A stretch of 64,000 bases of DNA, taken from Lachnospiraceae bacterium. Its GTDB lineage: Bacteria; Bacillota; Clostridia; Lachnospirales; Lachnospiraceae. The stretch is taken from positions 22,303 to 86,302 of the forward strand of contig CAJTBO010000010.1 in the NCBI GenBank assembly GCA_910573755.1, given 5' to 3'. Shown one piece after another: positions 41,866 to 50,006 of the stretch. The notes under the pieces were generated by a model, which had not been told where the DNA came from, did no database searches, and saw only the letters and a list, made by a program, of their open reading frames with translations. Position 1 is the stretch's first letter, and every line of letters begins with the position of its first letter. The position numbers and the translations under genes are program-made.

Positions 41866-42831
41866 ATGCCCTATGCAATCCTGCGTTTCCAGAAACGCAA
41901 GGCAGGCGGCGTTGCGGCTTGCGAACGCCATAACGAGCGGAAGAAAGAAGCCTATAAAAGCAACCCAGACATTGACGTGGGACGCTCCAAAGATAACTAC
42001 CATCTTGTGAATCCGCCCCATTGCACCTATAAGAAAGAGATAAACCAAATGGTAAAAGAAGCGGGATGCAGGACGAGGAAAGACAGCGTGATGATGGTGG
42101 AAACGCTCATCACCGCATCGCCAGAATTTATGAACAGCTTACCACCCGAAGAACAGAAAATGTATTTTCAGACGGCACTTGACTTTATTTCGGAGCGTGT
42201 GGGAAAGAAAAATATCATCTCCGCAGTTGTCCACATGGACGAGAGAACGCCCCATATGCACCTTTGTTTCGTGCCGATTACGCCAGACAACAAGCTGTCA
42301 GCAAAAGCCATCTTAGGCAACCAGAAATCCTTATCCGAGTGGCAGACCGCCTACCATGAGCGGATGTCCGCACGGTGGAATCAGCTTGAACGTGGGCAGT
42401 CCTCAATGGAAACCAAGCGGAAGCATATCCCCACATGGCTCTATAAATTAGGCGGCAGACTGGATAAACAGTATGCGGAAATCGTGTCTGCCCTCTCCGA
42501 CATTAACGCTTTTAACGCAGGCAAGAAAAGAAATAAAGCGTTAGAATTGCTCTCCGCATGGCTTCCAGATGTGGAGAAATTCTCTAAGGAAATCGGGAAA
42601 CAGCAGGCGTATATCGACAGCCTAAAAGAGAGAATCGGGCAGGAAGCCAACTATGCGGGGCGTATGCGTGATGAGAAGTACGAGCAGGAACTAAAGGTAC
42701 AAAAAGCAAACCAGAGGATATTTGAGTTGCAGAAAACAAATCAGCAGATGGAAAGGTTATTGAAAAAGATACCGCCAGAAGTATTGGAGGAATTGCAGAA
42801 ATCAAGTAAAAACAGGTCAAAGGAAAGGTAG
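41866..42831 (+). CDS. MobV-family relaxase (Mob/Pre)
   Basis: A 321-aa relaxase that nicks oriT and leads the strand in conjugative mobilization. The N-terminus MPYAILRFQKRKAGGVAACE and HNERKKEAY match the Pre/Mob family. The metal-binding motif is VVHMDERTPHMHLCFVPI (about 122-139), the HxDE...PHxH site. The C-terminal third is coiled coil (KVQKANQRIFELQKTNQQME). The ribosome site is GAAAGGAAG before ATG 41866. It has no coupling protein or type IV system beside it, so it depends on a helper. Confidence 0.92.
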   Translation: MPYAILRFQKRKAGGVAACERHNERKKEAYKSNPDIDVGRSKDNYHLVNPPHCTYKKEINQMVKEAGCRTRKDSVMMVETLITASPEFMNSLPPEEQKMYFQTALDFISERVGKKNIISAVVHMDERTPHMHLCFVPITPDNKLSAKAILGNQKSLSEWQTAYHERMSARWNQLERGQSSMETKRKHIPTWLYKLGGRLDKQYAEIVSALSDINAFNAGKKRNKALELLSAWLPDVEKFSKEIGKQQAYIDSLKERIGQEANYAGRMRDEKYEQELKVQKANQRIFELQKTNQQMERLLKKIPPEVLEELQKSSKNRSKER

Positions 42832-42838
42832 GAATTGA

Positions 42839-43051
42839 ATGGTTAAATTGTTTGACAGGATGATACAGACAGGCATAAAACCGAAGGAGAAAGGCATCCC
42901 ACAGGGCTGTTTCATAGAAAAAGACGGTCAGGCATTCTTTGTCTGCGGAAAAGATATTATCTGCTTTAAGGAGTATTTCAGCGATAAAAAGCAGACCGTG
43001 GAAAGGCTTGCGGAGAACGTCATGCGGTATGAGAGGAAAAAATCTGCGTAA
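42839..43051 (+). CDS. Small hypothetical protein of the element
   Basis: A 70-aa protein seven bases after the relaxase: MVKLFDRMIQTGIKPKEKGI, CFIEKDGQAFFVCGKDIICF, and a charged helix at the end (QTVERLAENVMRYERKKSA). No known domain recognised. The position before the serine recombinase suggests a helper or regulator of transfer or recombination. Confidence 0.6.
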   Translation: MVKLFDRMIQTGIKPKEKGIPQGCFIEKDGQAFFVCGKDIICFKEYFSDKKQTVERLAENVMRYERKKSA

Positions 43052-43156
43052 TAAATGCCGCTGGTGATGGAAAACCAGCCTGCCCCATGCTATAATAGGC
43101 TTATGCAAGCAGTGTATTGTGGCAGGCTGTTTCCAAAGGACAGGAGGTTAAAACAA

Positions 43157-44761
43157 TTGAAACAGCAGCAATACAATACAGCGTTATATATGCGTCTAAG
43201 CCGTGATGACGAACTGGAAGGTGAGAGCGCAAGCATTTCCACACAGAAACAGATACTAAGGGATTATGCAAATGAGCAGGGATTTTTAGTCGTAGACGAG
43301 TACGTGGACGACGGATTTTCTGGTACGAATTTCGAGCGTCCGAGCTTCAAACGCATGATTGAGGACATAGAGGACGGGAAAATCAACTGTGTTGTCACAA
43401 AGGATTTGTCAAGGCTTGGCAGGAACTACATCCTCACAGGGCAGTACACGGAGCTTTATTTCCCAAGCAAGGGCGTAAGGTACATCGCAATCCATGACGG
43501 CGTTGACACGATAAGGGAGGACAACGACATCGCCCCATTCAAGAATATCGTCAACGAATGGCAGGCAAAGGAAACGAGCCGCAAGGTAAAAAATGCGATG
43601 AAGGCCAAGTTCAAGAATGGCGAATACATCGCCCCTGTTGTGCCAATCGGCTATAAAATTAACCCTGCCGAGAAGAACAGGCTTGTCGTTGATGAGGAAA
43701 CGAAGTGGATTGTGGAGAAGATTTTCGCACTTGCGGCGCACGGATACGGGGCAAACAAAATCTGCCGCACCCTTGCCGCTGAGAAAGTCCCGATACCCGC
43801 ATGGTGGGCATCACAGAAAAACGGCTACAAGGCGAACATTTTTGAAGGACAGCCAGAGGGGAAGAAATACCTCTGGAATATCGTTACCGTAAGCAAAATC
43901 CTTCAGAATGAAATCTATCTGGGCAACACTGTACATTACCAGATACAGAAATTGTCCTATAAGTCAAAGAAGAATGTCAAACGCCCCAAAGAGGACTGGA
44001 TGAGGGTTGAGAACACCCATGAGCCGTTAGTTGACCGTGAAACATGGGATTTAGTGCAGGGGCATATCAATTCCCGCAAACGCAGCCGAAAGGACGATGA
44101 GCCGCAGATATTCGCAGGGCTGCTCAAATGCGGCGAGTGCGGTTGGAGCCTGTCGGCGGCAAACACAAAGAACAAGTCGAGGTATTACCGCTGCACGCAG
44201 TATTCCGCACATGGGAAAGAAGCGTGTTCCCTGCATTTCATCACTTACAACCTGCTCTATGCTTTTGTTCTCGGAAGGTTACAGTACTGGCTGATGGCAG
44301 TAAAGGAGAATGAGGACGCCATTCTGGAACGGCTGCTGCAGAGCAGCAAGAAACAGCGGAGGACAGAGAATGCCCGTGACGAAAAAGAGCTGAAAAGGGC
44401 GCAGAAACGCAGGCAGGAATTAAACAACCTCTTTGCGAAGATGTACGAGGACAGGGTAAAAGGGCTTCTTGACGAAGAAAACTATTCCATGCTGTCCGTC
44501 AAATACCGCACGGAGCAGCAACAGCTTGATGAAACAATGAAGACCGTATCCGCAAGGCTTGAGGATGCCAAAGCGGAAACGGACGACGCAAAACGGTGGG
44601 TAGACCTAATCCAGAAATACAGTGCCATTGACGAGCTTACCGCCCCACTTTTGAATGAGCTGATTGAGAAAATCGCAGTCCATCAGTGGAGGAAGGACGA
44701 GAACGGTAAGAAAGTATGGGATATTGAGATTTATTACCGTTTTGTCGGGAAGATTGATTGA
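43157..44761 (+). CDS. Large serine recombinase (TnpX/TndX-like)
   Basis: A 534-aa site-specific recombinase that excises and integrates the element. The resolvase domain has the catalytic Ser in YMRLSRDDELEGESASISTQ (S15) and the arginines in VTKDLSRLGRNYILTG. A recombinase domain (PIGYKINPAEKNRLVVDEET) follows. A zinc-ribbon region has LLKCGECGW...YRCTQY (C-x2-C...C...C), and a C-terminal coiled coil ends the protein. I choose TTG 43157, because AGGAGG lies nine bases ahead and the domain begins there; the frame is open to 43055 but with no ribosome site. It sits at the right end, as usual for such elements. Confidence 0.92.
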   Translation: MKQQQYNTALYMRLSRDDELEGESASISTQKQILRDYANEQGFLVVDEYVDDGFSGTNFERPSFKRMIEDIEDGKINCVVTKDLSRLGRNYILTGQYTELYFPSKGVRYIAIHDGVDTIREDNDIAPFKNIVNEWQAKETSRKVKNAMKAKFKNGEYIAPVVPIGYKINPAEKNRLVVDEETKWIVEKIFALAAHGYGANKICRTLAAEKVPIPAWWASQKNGYKANIFEGQPEGKKYLWNIVTVSKILQNEIYLGNTVHYQIQKLSYKSKKNVKRPKEDWMRVENTHEPLVDRETWDLVQGHINSRKRSRKDDEPQIFAGLLKCGECGWSLSAANTKNKSRYYRCTQYSAHGKEACSLHFITYNLLYAFVLGRLQYWLMAVKENEDAILERLLQSSKKQRRTENARDEKELKRAQKRRQELNNLFAKMYEDRVKGLLDEENYSMLSVKYRTEQQQLDETMKTVSARLEDAKAETDDAKRWVDLIQKYSAIDELTAPLLNELIEKIAVHQWRKDENGKKVWDIEIYYRFVGKID

Positions 44762-44810
44762 AAAATAGAAACTATGGGGAATGTGCCATTTGCGGCAGTT
44801 CCCCGAAGGA

Positions 44811-44829
44811 TTATCCTTAAGTAAAGTAA
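44811..44829 (-). repeat. Right terminal inverted repeat of the element
   Basis: On the minus strand TTACTTTACTTAAGGATAA, 17 of 19 bases as at the left end, six bases before the right crossover. Confidence 0.75.
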
Positions 44830-44835
44830 AGCGGA

Positions 44836-45162
44836 GATTATCTGATACCGAACTTAATTCCTGACCCGGAGCCGGAGGGAGAGTTGGGGAAATTTGGATT
44901 GATGAGGAAATCCTATTTGGAGAATCACAGGAGAGGTATTTATTCGGGATTACTGTTATCTGGAGAATTAAAGAGGCATCTGTTGACGATACAGGAACAG
45001 TCAGAAGAAAGATTTGACTTACTTGTGGAGCAGATGGCAAAACAGGAGGGCGCGACGGAGTGGTTAAAAGCACAGGATCAGATGCTTTGGGTGCAGAGAA
45101 TGAATAATATTCGGGCGAGGGCGGAGGAGATTGTGAGGGAAGAAATTATATATTGTCTATAA
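44836..45162 (+). pseudogene. tnpV gene, 3-prime part, split by the 8.65-kb element
   Basis: Continues the frame opened at 36158: GATTATCTGATACCG (DYLIP), then NLIPDPEPEGELGKFGLMRK, SYLENHRRGIYSGLLLSGEL and MNNIRARAEEIVREEIIY. Removing 36185-44835 gives an uninterrupted TnpV protein of about 118 aa. A terminator follows at 45170. Confidence 0.8.
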
Positions 45163-45169
45163 TTTTTTT

Positions 45170-45208
45170 AGAAAGAGCGTGTTGTAGGTCATGCTCTTTC
45201 TGTTTTCT
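45170..45208 (+). terminator. Terminator after the split tnpV
   Basis: AGAAAGAGC and GCTCTTTCT around a 14-base loop, followed by GTTTTCT and preceded by ATTTTTTT on the other side, so it can act in both directions. Confidence 0.7.
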
Positions 45209-45479
45209 AACTATAATTCAAAAATTTGATAGATAACCTAATGTAAGTAAAACAATTATACAAAATTGTAGGCCCGTCAAAAAAAGAATGATTGACCTGC
45301 TACTTATTTTATATATTCATAAATGATTTAATTGTAAAGTAAAAGTTCGATAATGCAAAGAAAAAATGTAAATGGAATTGAATAGTATGCAAATATATGT
45401 TATATTAAGAACAGTTGGGTCTATTATGCTTTAAGAAGTTGTTATTGGCTGTAAGAACTAAAGTCAAAGAGGTAAGGGA
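45209..45479. other. Leader region of the BREX island
   Basis: No gene seen. The only clear signal is the promoter at 45378-45406; the transcript would have a leader of about 65 bases before the XRE start. Strongly AT-rich. Confidence 0.5.
45378..45406 (+). promoter_or_regulatory. Promoter of the XRE/BREX operon
   Basis: TTGAAT (45378-45383), a 17-base spacer and TATATT (45401-45406). It is the only good promoter before the tightly packed genes that follow, so it probably drives the whole BREX operon. Confidence 0.55.
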
Positions 45480-45701
45480 ATGGCAGTATCATATAATGGT
45501 TTGTGGAAAATCTTAATTGATAAAGAAATGAAAAAAATAGATTTGATTAATAACTTGGGAATTAGCAGTAGTACGATTGCCAAGATGACAAAAGGAGAAC
45601 CGGTGTCACTTTCAATATTAGAGAAATTATGTGAAGAGTTGGAATGCGATTTTGGCGATATAATTAGTTATGATCGACGAAATAAGAGAAATGTAGACTA
45701 A
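45480..45701 (+). CDS. XRE-family helix-turn-helix regulator (Cro/CI-like)
   Basis: A 73-aa DNA-binding protein: LWKILIDKEMKKIDLINNLG, ISSSTIAKMTKGEPVSLSIL and EKLCEELECDFGDIISYDRR, the compact form often found before restriction and other defence genes as a C-protein-like or repressor gene. The ATG has GAGGTAAGGG ahead. It lies 31 bases before the next gene and likely controls the island. Confidence 0.85.
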   Translation: MAVSYNGLWKILIDKEMKKIDLINNLGISSSTIAKMTKGEPVSLSILEKLCEELECDFGDIISYDRRNKRNVD

Positions 45702-45732
45702 TTTATGGTAATGAACTGACAAGGAGTAGATT

Positions 45733-47664
45733 ATGGCAATGCGAGTTCCTTGGGATGAATATGAGGCAGCAATATTGATTTTGGCATGTGTAGATTATAA
45801 TGCAGGTAAGTGTACGAAAAAAGAAGCTATTAAAAATGTCTCTCAAGCTTTAAGAAAAAGAGCTGAAAATAATGGAATTACAATAGATGATGTGTTCCGC
45901 AATGAAAATGGAATTACAATGCAATTTATGTTGGTAAATGAACTGTTGACACAAGAAAAGTGCGGTTTAAGGGGTGCTTCAAAACTATTTATAAACATGG
46001 TTGGACTGTATAAATGTGACAGGGTGAAATTCCAAGAGATATTAATAGAAATGGGGAAAACGGTGGAAATAGATAAACGATTAGGGGAAAAGATAGATGT
46101 ATCCGATAGCGCGACTGCACATTTGGCAAAGGATAATGAATGTAAAGAAGATGTTGTTGAGAGAGAGCATGAAGAATTAGAAGTTGATAAGTCACAAATA
46201 ATTGAGGCGGAGCCACCTGTTTTAGCGCTGTATGACATAGATTTATATAAGGAAGAATTTGCACTTATTTTAAGAGAAGATTATGAGAATGGATTTCGCA
46301 TCAAATCCGGAATAGATAGAGATAGATTTAAGGCATATTATAATGAGAGATTCACAAAAGAAATGCCATTATCTGACGAGCAATTTTTAGACATATTAAA
46401 GACAATAGGGACTGTCAGAGAAGAGCGTATTTATACAAGACATGATGATGAACAAAATGATATTCTGAAACAAATATTTGAAAATGTAATGCTTGTTTTC
46501 CAAAACGGAGCAACTTGTGTGTATCCTAAAGCGGTCTATCACAGGTACCAGATAGAATTGATAGAAAAGCTACAAATATATGACGAGGAATTTCTTGGTA
46601 GTGTTCTGATAAGTATGTCTGCTGGAAAATTAAAAAAACAACAGACATTTTTGTGTTTGAAAGATAAAGAAGCGGATTTGACCGGAGATGTTTTGAAAGT
46701 GTTAAAAAGCTCGCCAATACCTATGTCATATGCAGATATTCAAGAGGTTATGTGGTACATACCATTGGATAAAATCAAGCATGTGCTTGTAATGACAAAG
46801 CCAATTGTTCAAGTTGAGCAGGAAACATATTTTTTTGCGATGAATTTACCCATTAGTGAAGAAGAAATTACAGAAGTTAGCCGATTGATTCATTGTGCAT
46901 TAGAGAATAAAACATATATTACGGATGTTGAACTTCGTCAATTGATAGCTGATAATTGTCAGGGAATATTCACTAATACTTTGGAGTTTACAACATATGG
47001 TATTCGCAACTGCCTTGCATATATTTTGCGTGACTCATATTCTTTTAATGGTCCGATTATAAGTCGAATAGAACAAGAATTAAGTATGGCAGAAGTTTTT
47101 GCTCAGTATTGTAATGAAAGAGAACAAGTAACTACTGAAGAATTAAAAATATTTGCATCTGAGGTGAATAATAAGATAATATATTGGGATTCTGTCAGAG
47201 ATGAGATGATAAGAATTTCAGATGAGTTATTTTTAAGGCATGATAAGGTGGAATTTGCAATTGATGAAATAGATAGCATTCTTAATGATTTGTGCGAGAA
47301 AAATTATATTCCGTTAAAAGATATTGGGTTATTTATGCATTTTCCGAAATTATGCGTGCAGTGGAACAGATATGTATTGGAAAGTTACCTTTATAAATAC
47401 AGTAAAAAATTTAAATTATTACATGCAAGTTTTTCGGCATCCGGAGTTTTTGGTGCTGTGGTACGCCAAGATAGTGGCATAGAGAATTATCAAGAACTTA
47501 TCATTGATGTATTGGCACATTCTAATCAATGGAATGAAAAAAATTCTGCTTTAGAGCTATTGGTGGAACAGGGATACCAACAGAGAAAGAGATATGCTGA
47601 CATTGAAAAAATAGTACATAAAGCAAAATTATTAAGAGAAAAAATAAATACATCAGAGAAATGA
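45733..47664 (+). CDS. Large unrecognised protein preceding brxP (predicted multi-winged-helix)
   Basis: A 643-aa protein that I cannot assign to a named BREX component. Residues 1 to about 110 (VPWDEYEAAILILACVDYNA, then MLVNELLTQEKCGLRGASKL) form a helical domain that seems to recur at the N-terminus of various Clostridia defence proteins. An acidic spacer follows. Later segments look like winged-helix modules, for example LKSSPIPMSYADIQEVMWYI followed by VLVMTKPIVQVEQETYFFA, and REQVTTEELKIFASEV; this recalls HARE-HTH-like modules but is not certain. There are no nuclease or ATPase motifs. It lies nine bases before brxP, so it belongs to the operon, possibly as a DNA-binding or regulatory subunit. 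Confidence 0.7.
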   Translation: MAMRVPWDEYEAAILILACVDYNAGKCTKKEAIKNVSQALRKRAENNGITIDDVFRNENGITMQFMLVNELLTQEKCGLRGASKLFINMVGLYKCDRVKFQEILIEMGKTVEIDKRLGEKIDVSDSATAHLAKDNECKEDVVEREHEELEVDKSQIIEAEPPVLALYDIDLYKEEFALILREDYENGFRIKSGIDRDRFKAYYNERFTKEMPLSDEQFLDILKTIGTVREERIYTRHDDEQNDILKQIFENVMLVFQNGATCVYPKAVYHRYQIELIEKLQIYDEEFLGSVLISMSAGKLKKQQTFLCLKDKEADLTGDVLKVLKSSPIPMSYADIQEVMWYIPLDKIKHVLVMTKPIVQVEQETYFFAMNLPISEEEITEVSRLIHCALENKTYITDVELRQLIADNCQGIFTNTLEFTTYGIRNCLAYILRDSYSFNGPIISRIEQELSMAEVFAQYCNEREQVTTEELKIFASEVNNKIIYWDSVRDEMIRISDELFLRHDKVEFAIDEIDSILNDLCEKNYIPLKDIGLFMHFPKLCVQWNRYVLESYLYKYSKKFKLLHASFSASGVFGAVVRQDSGIENYQELIIDVLAHSNQWNEKNSALELLVEQGYQQRKRYADIEKIVHKAKLLREKINTSEK

Positions 47665-47673
47665 GGTTACAAC

Positions 47674-49992
47674 ATGTATCAGTATATATGGGAGGCAGAA
47701 ACGGGAGGACTTCTATTAACTAATGAGCAATCAAAGTTTAGTAAAGAGCCAAGACCTGTTTATTATAAAGAACTAGATATTTTAGGCTTCGATAAGTATT
47801 GGAGATATCCCAAAGATGAATCGGCGCCCATTATGTGGGCAGAGGCAAACAATTATATTTATAAGGGACGGACGATTGCGCGAACGAAAGGGGGGACACT
47901 ATATTGCGCCCCCGAGCTGATTGTATTGGAAGATGCTGATGCAGAATTGGAGCTTGTAGATATTGATGCGATGGTTAAAAAAAATAGCAGTCTTATTGAA
48001 AACTTAGCTCAAGAAACAATTCAAAATATATATAATACTTATAGGGATTATAAAGAAAAAGTAGATGTATTCTATGTTGCCTTTAGCGGTGGAAAAGATA
48101 GTGTAGTAGCATTAGATTTAGTGCAGCGTTCATTACCGCATAATGGATTTATAGTGCTGTTTGGAGATACAGGGATGGAATTCTCTGATACCTATAAGAC
48201 GGTAGATTTTATTAGAGATTATTGCGAAAGAGTGAAAATAGAATTTCATGTAGCAAAATCGGAGTACAATCCTTTAGATACATGGGGGAAATTCGGGCCA
48301 CCATCGACAGTAACACGATGGTGTTGCAGTGTACATAAAACTGCACCACAAATTTTGAAATTACGAGAACTTCTCAAAAAACCAGATTTTACAGGAATGG
48401 GATTTGTAGGTGTACGAGCTGATGAAAGCCTTGCTAGAAGCAAATATGATTATATTAGCTATGGTGAAAAGCATAAGGGGCAATATAGCTGCAATGCAAT
48501 TTTAAATTGGAGCTCTGCTGAAGTTTTTTTGTATATTTATCATCAAAATTTGATTATGAATGAAACATATAAGAAAGGTAATAGAAGAGCTGGGTGTTTG
48601 ATATGCCCAAAAGCAGCGGAAAGAAATGATTTCATGAATCATCACTGTTATCAAAAAGAGGCAGACCCCTTTGTTGATATTATTAGAAGTGAATATAAGA
48701 GGAATTTTAATTCCAATGAAGAACTAGAAAAATTTATTCGAGTCGGTGGATGGAAAGCGAGAAAAAATGGGCGAGATTTGGAGTTAAAGACATCTTATAG
48801 TGAAAAAAGGCTCAAGGATAATTCTATTGAGATACATATAGAGAATCCAAAAACAAATTGGAAAGAATGGATAAAAACAATTGGTGTACTTGGGAATGAT
48901 TTTTCGCCGTATACAATAATGTTTAAGGATAAAATTTTGCAATTTGAGTTAAATGAAAGAGATAACAAACTTCAGATTAGTATTGATGGAATTACGGCAA
49001 GGGGAAATAGTGAATTTGTTAAATTGATAAAAAATGTTTTTAGAAAGACAAGTGATTGTGTGGCATGTCGAGAGTGTCAGGCTGACTGCCCATATGGATG
49101 CATGGATTTTGTAAATGGGCAAGTTGTTGTAAGCGATACTTGCTATCATTGCGCTCAGTGTCATAAAGTTGAAAAAGGATGTTTAGTTTACAAATCATTA
49201 GAGCAACCCAAAGGAGGAATTATAATGTCAGGCAAAAATATGAGCTTAAATAGTTATTCGCATCATGCACCTAAAATGGAATGGTTTTCACAGTATTTTG
49301 AGTATAAGAATGAATTTGATGAAAAACATAGTTTGGGTTCGCAGATGCATAGTTTTTTTAAACGTTTTTTAAGGGACGCAAAGCTTTTGAATGATACAGG
49401 ATTTTCAAGGACGGCAGAGATTGTTGATAAACTCGGATTGAATAGTGATCAAAGCTGGGGAATTATTTATACAAATCTCTGCTATGCACCTCAAATTGGA
49501 TGGTTTGTAAATAGAACAAATTATTATGAAACATTGGAAAAAAGTTATCTTGTCGCATTAATGCTAGAGAATGGCGCAAAAGAAAATTGGACAAATGATA
49601 TATTTAGTTCACTTTCTAGAATATGCGATCTTCCTATCGGAAAACTTGGATTAGGTGAAACAATTAAACAGAAGAATCGAGTTATTGCATTGGAAAGGCA
49701 ACCTTGGGAAGATGCAGACGCATTAGTTGTTTTATATGCTCTTTATAAATTTGCAGAGGCATGTGGAGAATATTATCAGTTTACTTTAAACACATTATTT
49801 GATAATACTATTGAACGGGATGGTGTGAGCCCCATAAAAATATTTGGTCTTTCAAAAGAAGAAATGGTAAGAATTTTAAACGGGTTAACAATCAATTATC
49901 CTGAATTTATTTCCGCATCATTTACTTTGGATTTAGATAACATTACATTAAGATCAGATAAGTCCTCAACGGATGTGCTAGAGTTGTTTTAA
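47674..49992 (+). CDS. brxP: BREX type 4 BrxP: PAPS-reductase-like protein with ferredoxin and C-terminal DUF4007-like part
   Basis: A 772-aa protein. The adenylating PP-loop is VAFSGGKDSVVALD (137-148), as in PAPS reductase and DndC. Cysteines for an iron-sulfur centre are in RWCCSVHK (C217, C218) and GCLICPKAA (C308, C311). Two 4Fe-4S ferredoxin motifs follow at about 462-503 (CVACRECQADCPYGC; CYHCAQCHKVEKGC). The last 250 residues (SLNSYSHHAPKMEWFSQYF onward) resemble DUF4007. In Dnd systems the related DndC activates DNA for sulfur insertion; in BREX type 4 the role of BrxP is not known. It is followed 14 bases later by brxC. Confidence 0.82.
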   Translation: MYQYIWEAETGGLLLTNEQSKFSKEPRPVYYKELDILGFDKYWRYPKDESAPIMWAEANNYIYKGRTIARTKGGTLYCAPELIVLEDADAELELVDIDAMVKKNSSLIENLAQETIQNIYNTYRDYKEKVDVFYVAFSGGKDSVVALDLVQRSLPHNGFIVLFGDTGMEFSDTYKTVDFIRDYCERVKIEFHVAKSEYNPLDTWGKFGPPSTVTRWCCSVHKTAPQILKLRELLKKPDFTGMGFVGVRADESLARSKYDYISYGEKHKGQYSCNAILNWSSAEVFLYIYHQNLIMNETYKKGNRRAGCLICPKAAERNDFMNHHCYQKEADPFVDIIRSEYKRNFNSNEELEKFIRVGGWKARKNGRDLELKTSYSEKRLKDNSIEIHIENPKTNWKEWIKTIGVLGNDFSPYTIMFKDKILQFELNERDNKLQISIDGITARGNSEFVKLIKNVFRKTSDCVACRECQADCPYGCMDFVNGQVVVSDTCYHCAQCHKVEKGCLVYKSLEQPKGGIIMSGKNMSLNSYSHHAPKMEWFSQYFEYKNEFDEKHSLGSQMHSFFKRFLRDAKLLNDTGFSRTAEIVDKLGLNSDQSWGIIYTNLCYAPQIGWFVNRTNYYETLEKSYLVALMLENGAKENWTNDIFSSLSRICDLPIGKLGLGETIKQKNRVIALERQPWEDADALVVLYALYKFAEACGEYYQFTLNTLFDNTIERDGVSPIKIFGLSKEEMVRILNGLTINYPEFISASFTLDLDNITLRSDKSSTDVLELF

Positions 49993-50006
49993 AAAGGAGA
50001 TTACAA

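Larger units (their letters stand above)
36185..44835 (+). mobile_element. Integrated mobilizable element with TnpX/TndX-like recombinase (8.65 kb)
   Basis: The element is bounded by GA dinucleotides (36185-36186 and 44836-44837) and by imperfect 19-bp inverted repeats: TTACTTAACTTAAAGATAA (36187-36205) and TTATCCTTAAGTAAAGTAA (44811-44829), 17 of 19 matching. It sits inside a tnpV gene whose halves rejoin perfectly at GA. Contents in order: tnpV, MATE efflux, three sigma-like genes, RepA-like ATPase, oriT-like region, MobV relaxase, small ORF, serine recombinase. Large resolvases of the TnpX/TndX kind (Tn4451, Tn5397) are known to use GA targets. Mobilization would rely on a conjugative helper. 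Confidence 0.85.

Noticed and set aside
36185..44835. Integrative conjugative element able to transfer itself
   Set aside because: A relaxase and recombinase are present, but no coupling protein or type IV secretion genes, so only mobilizable.
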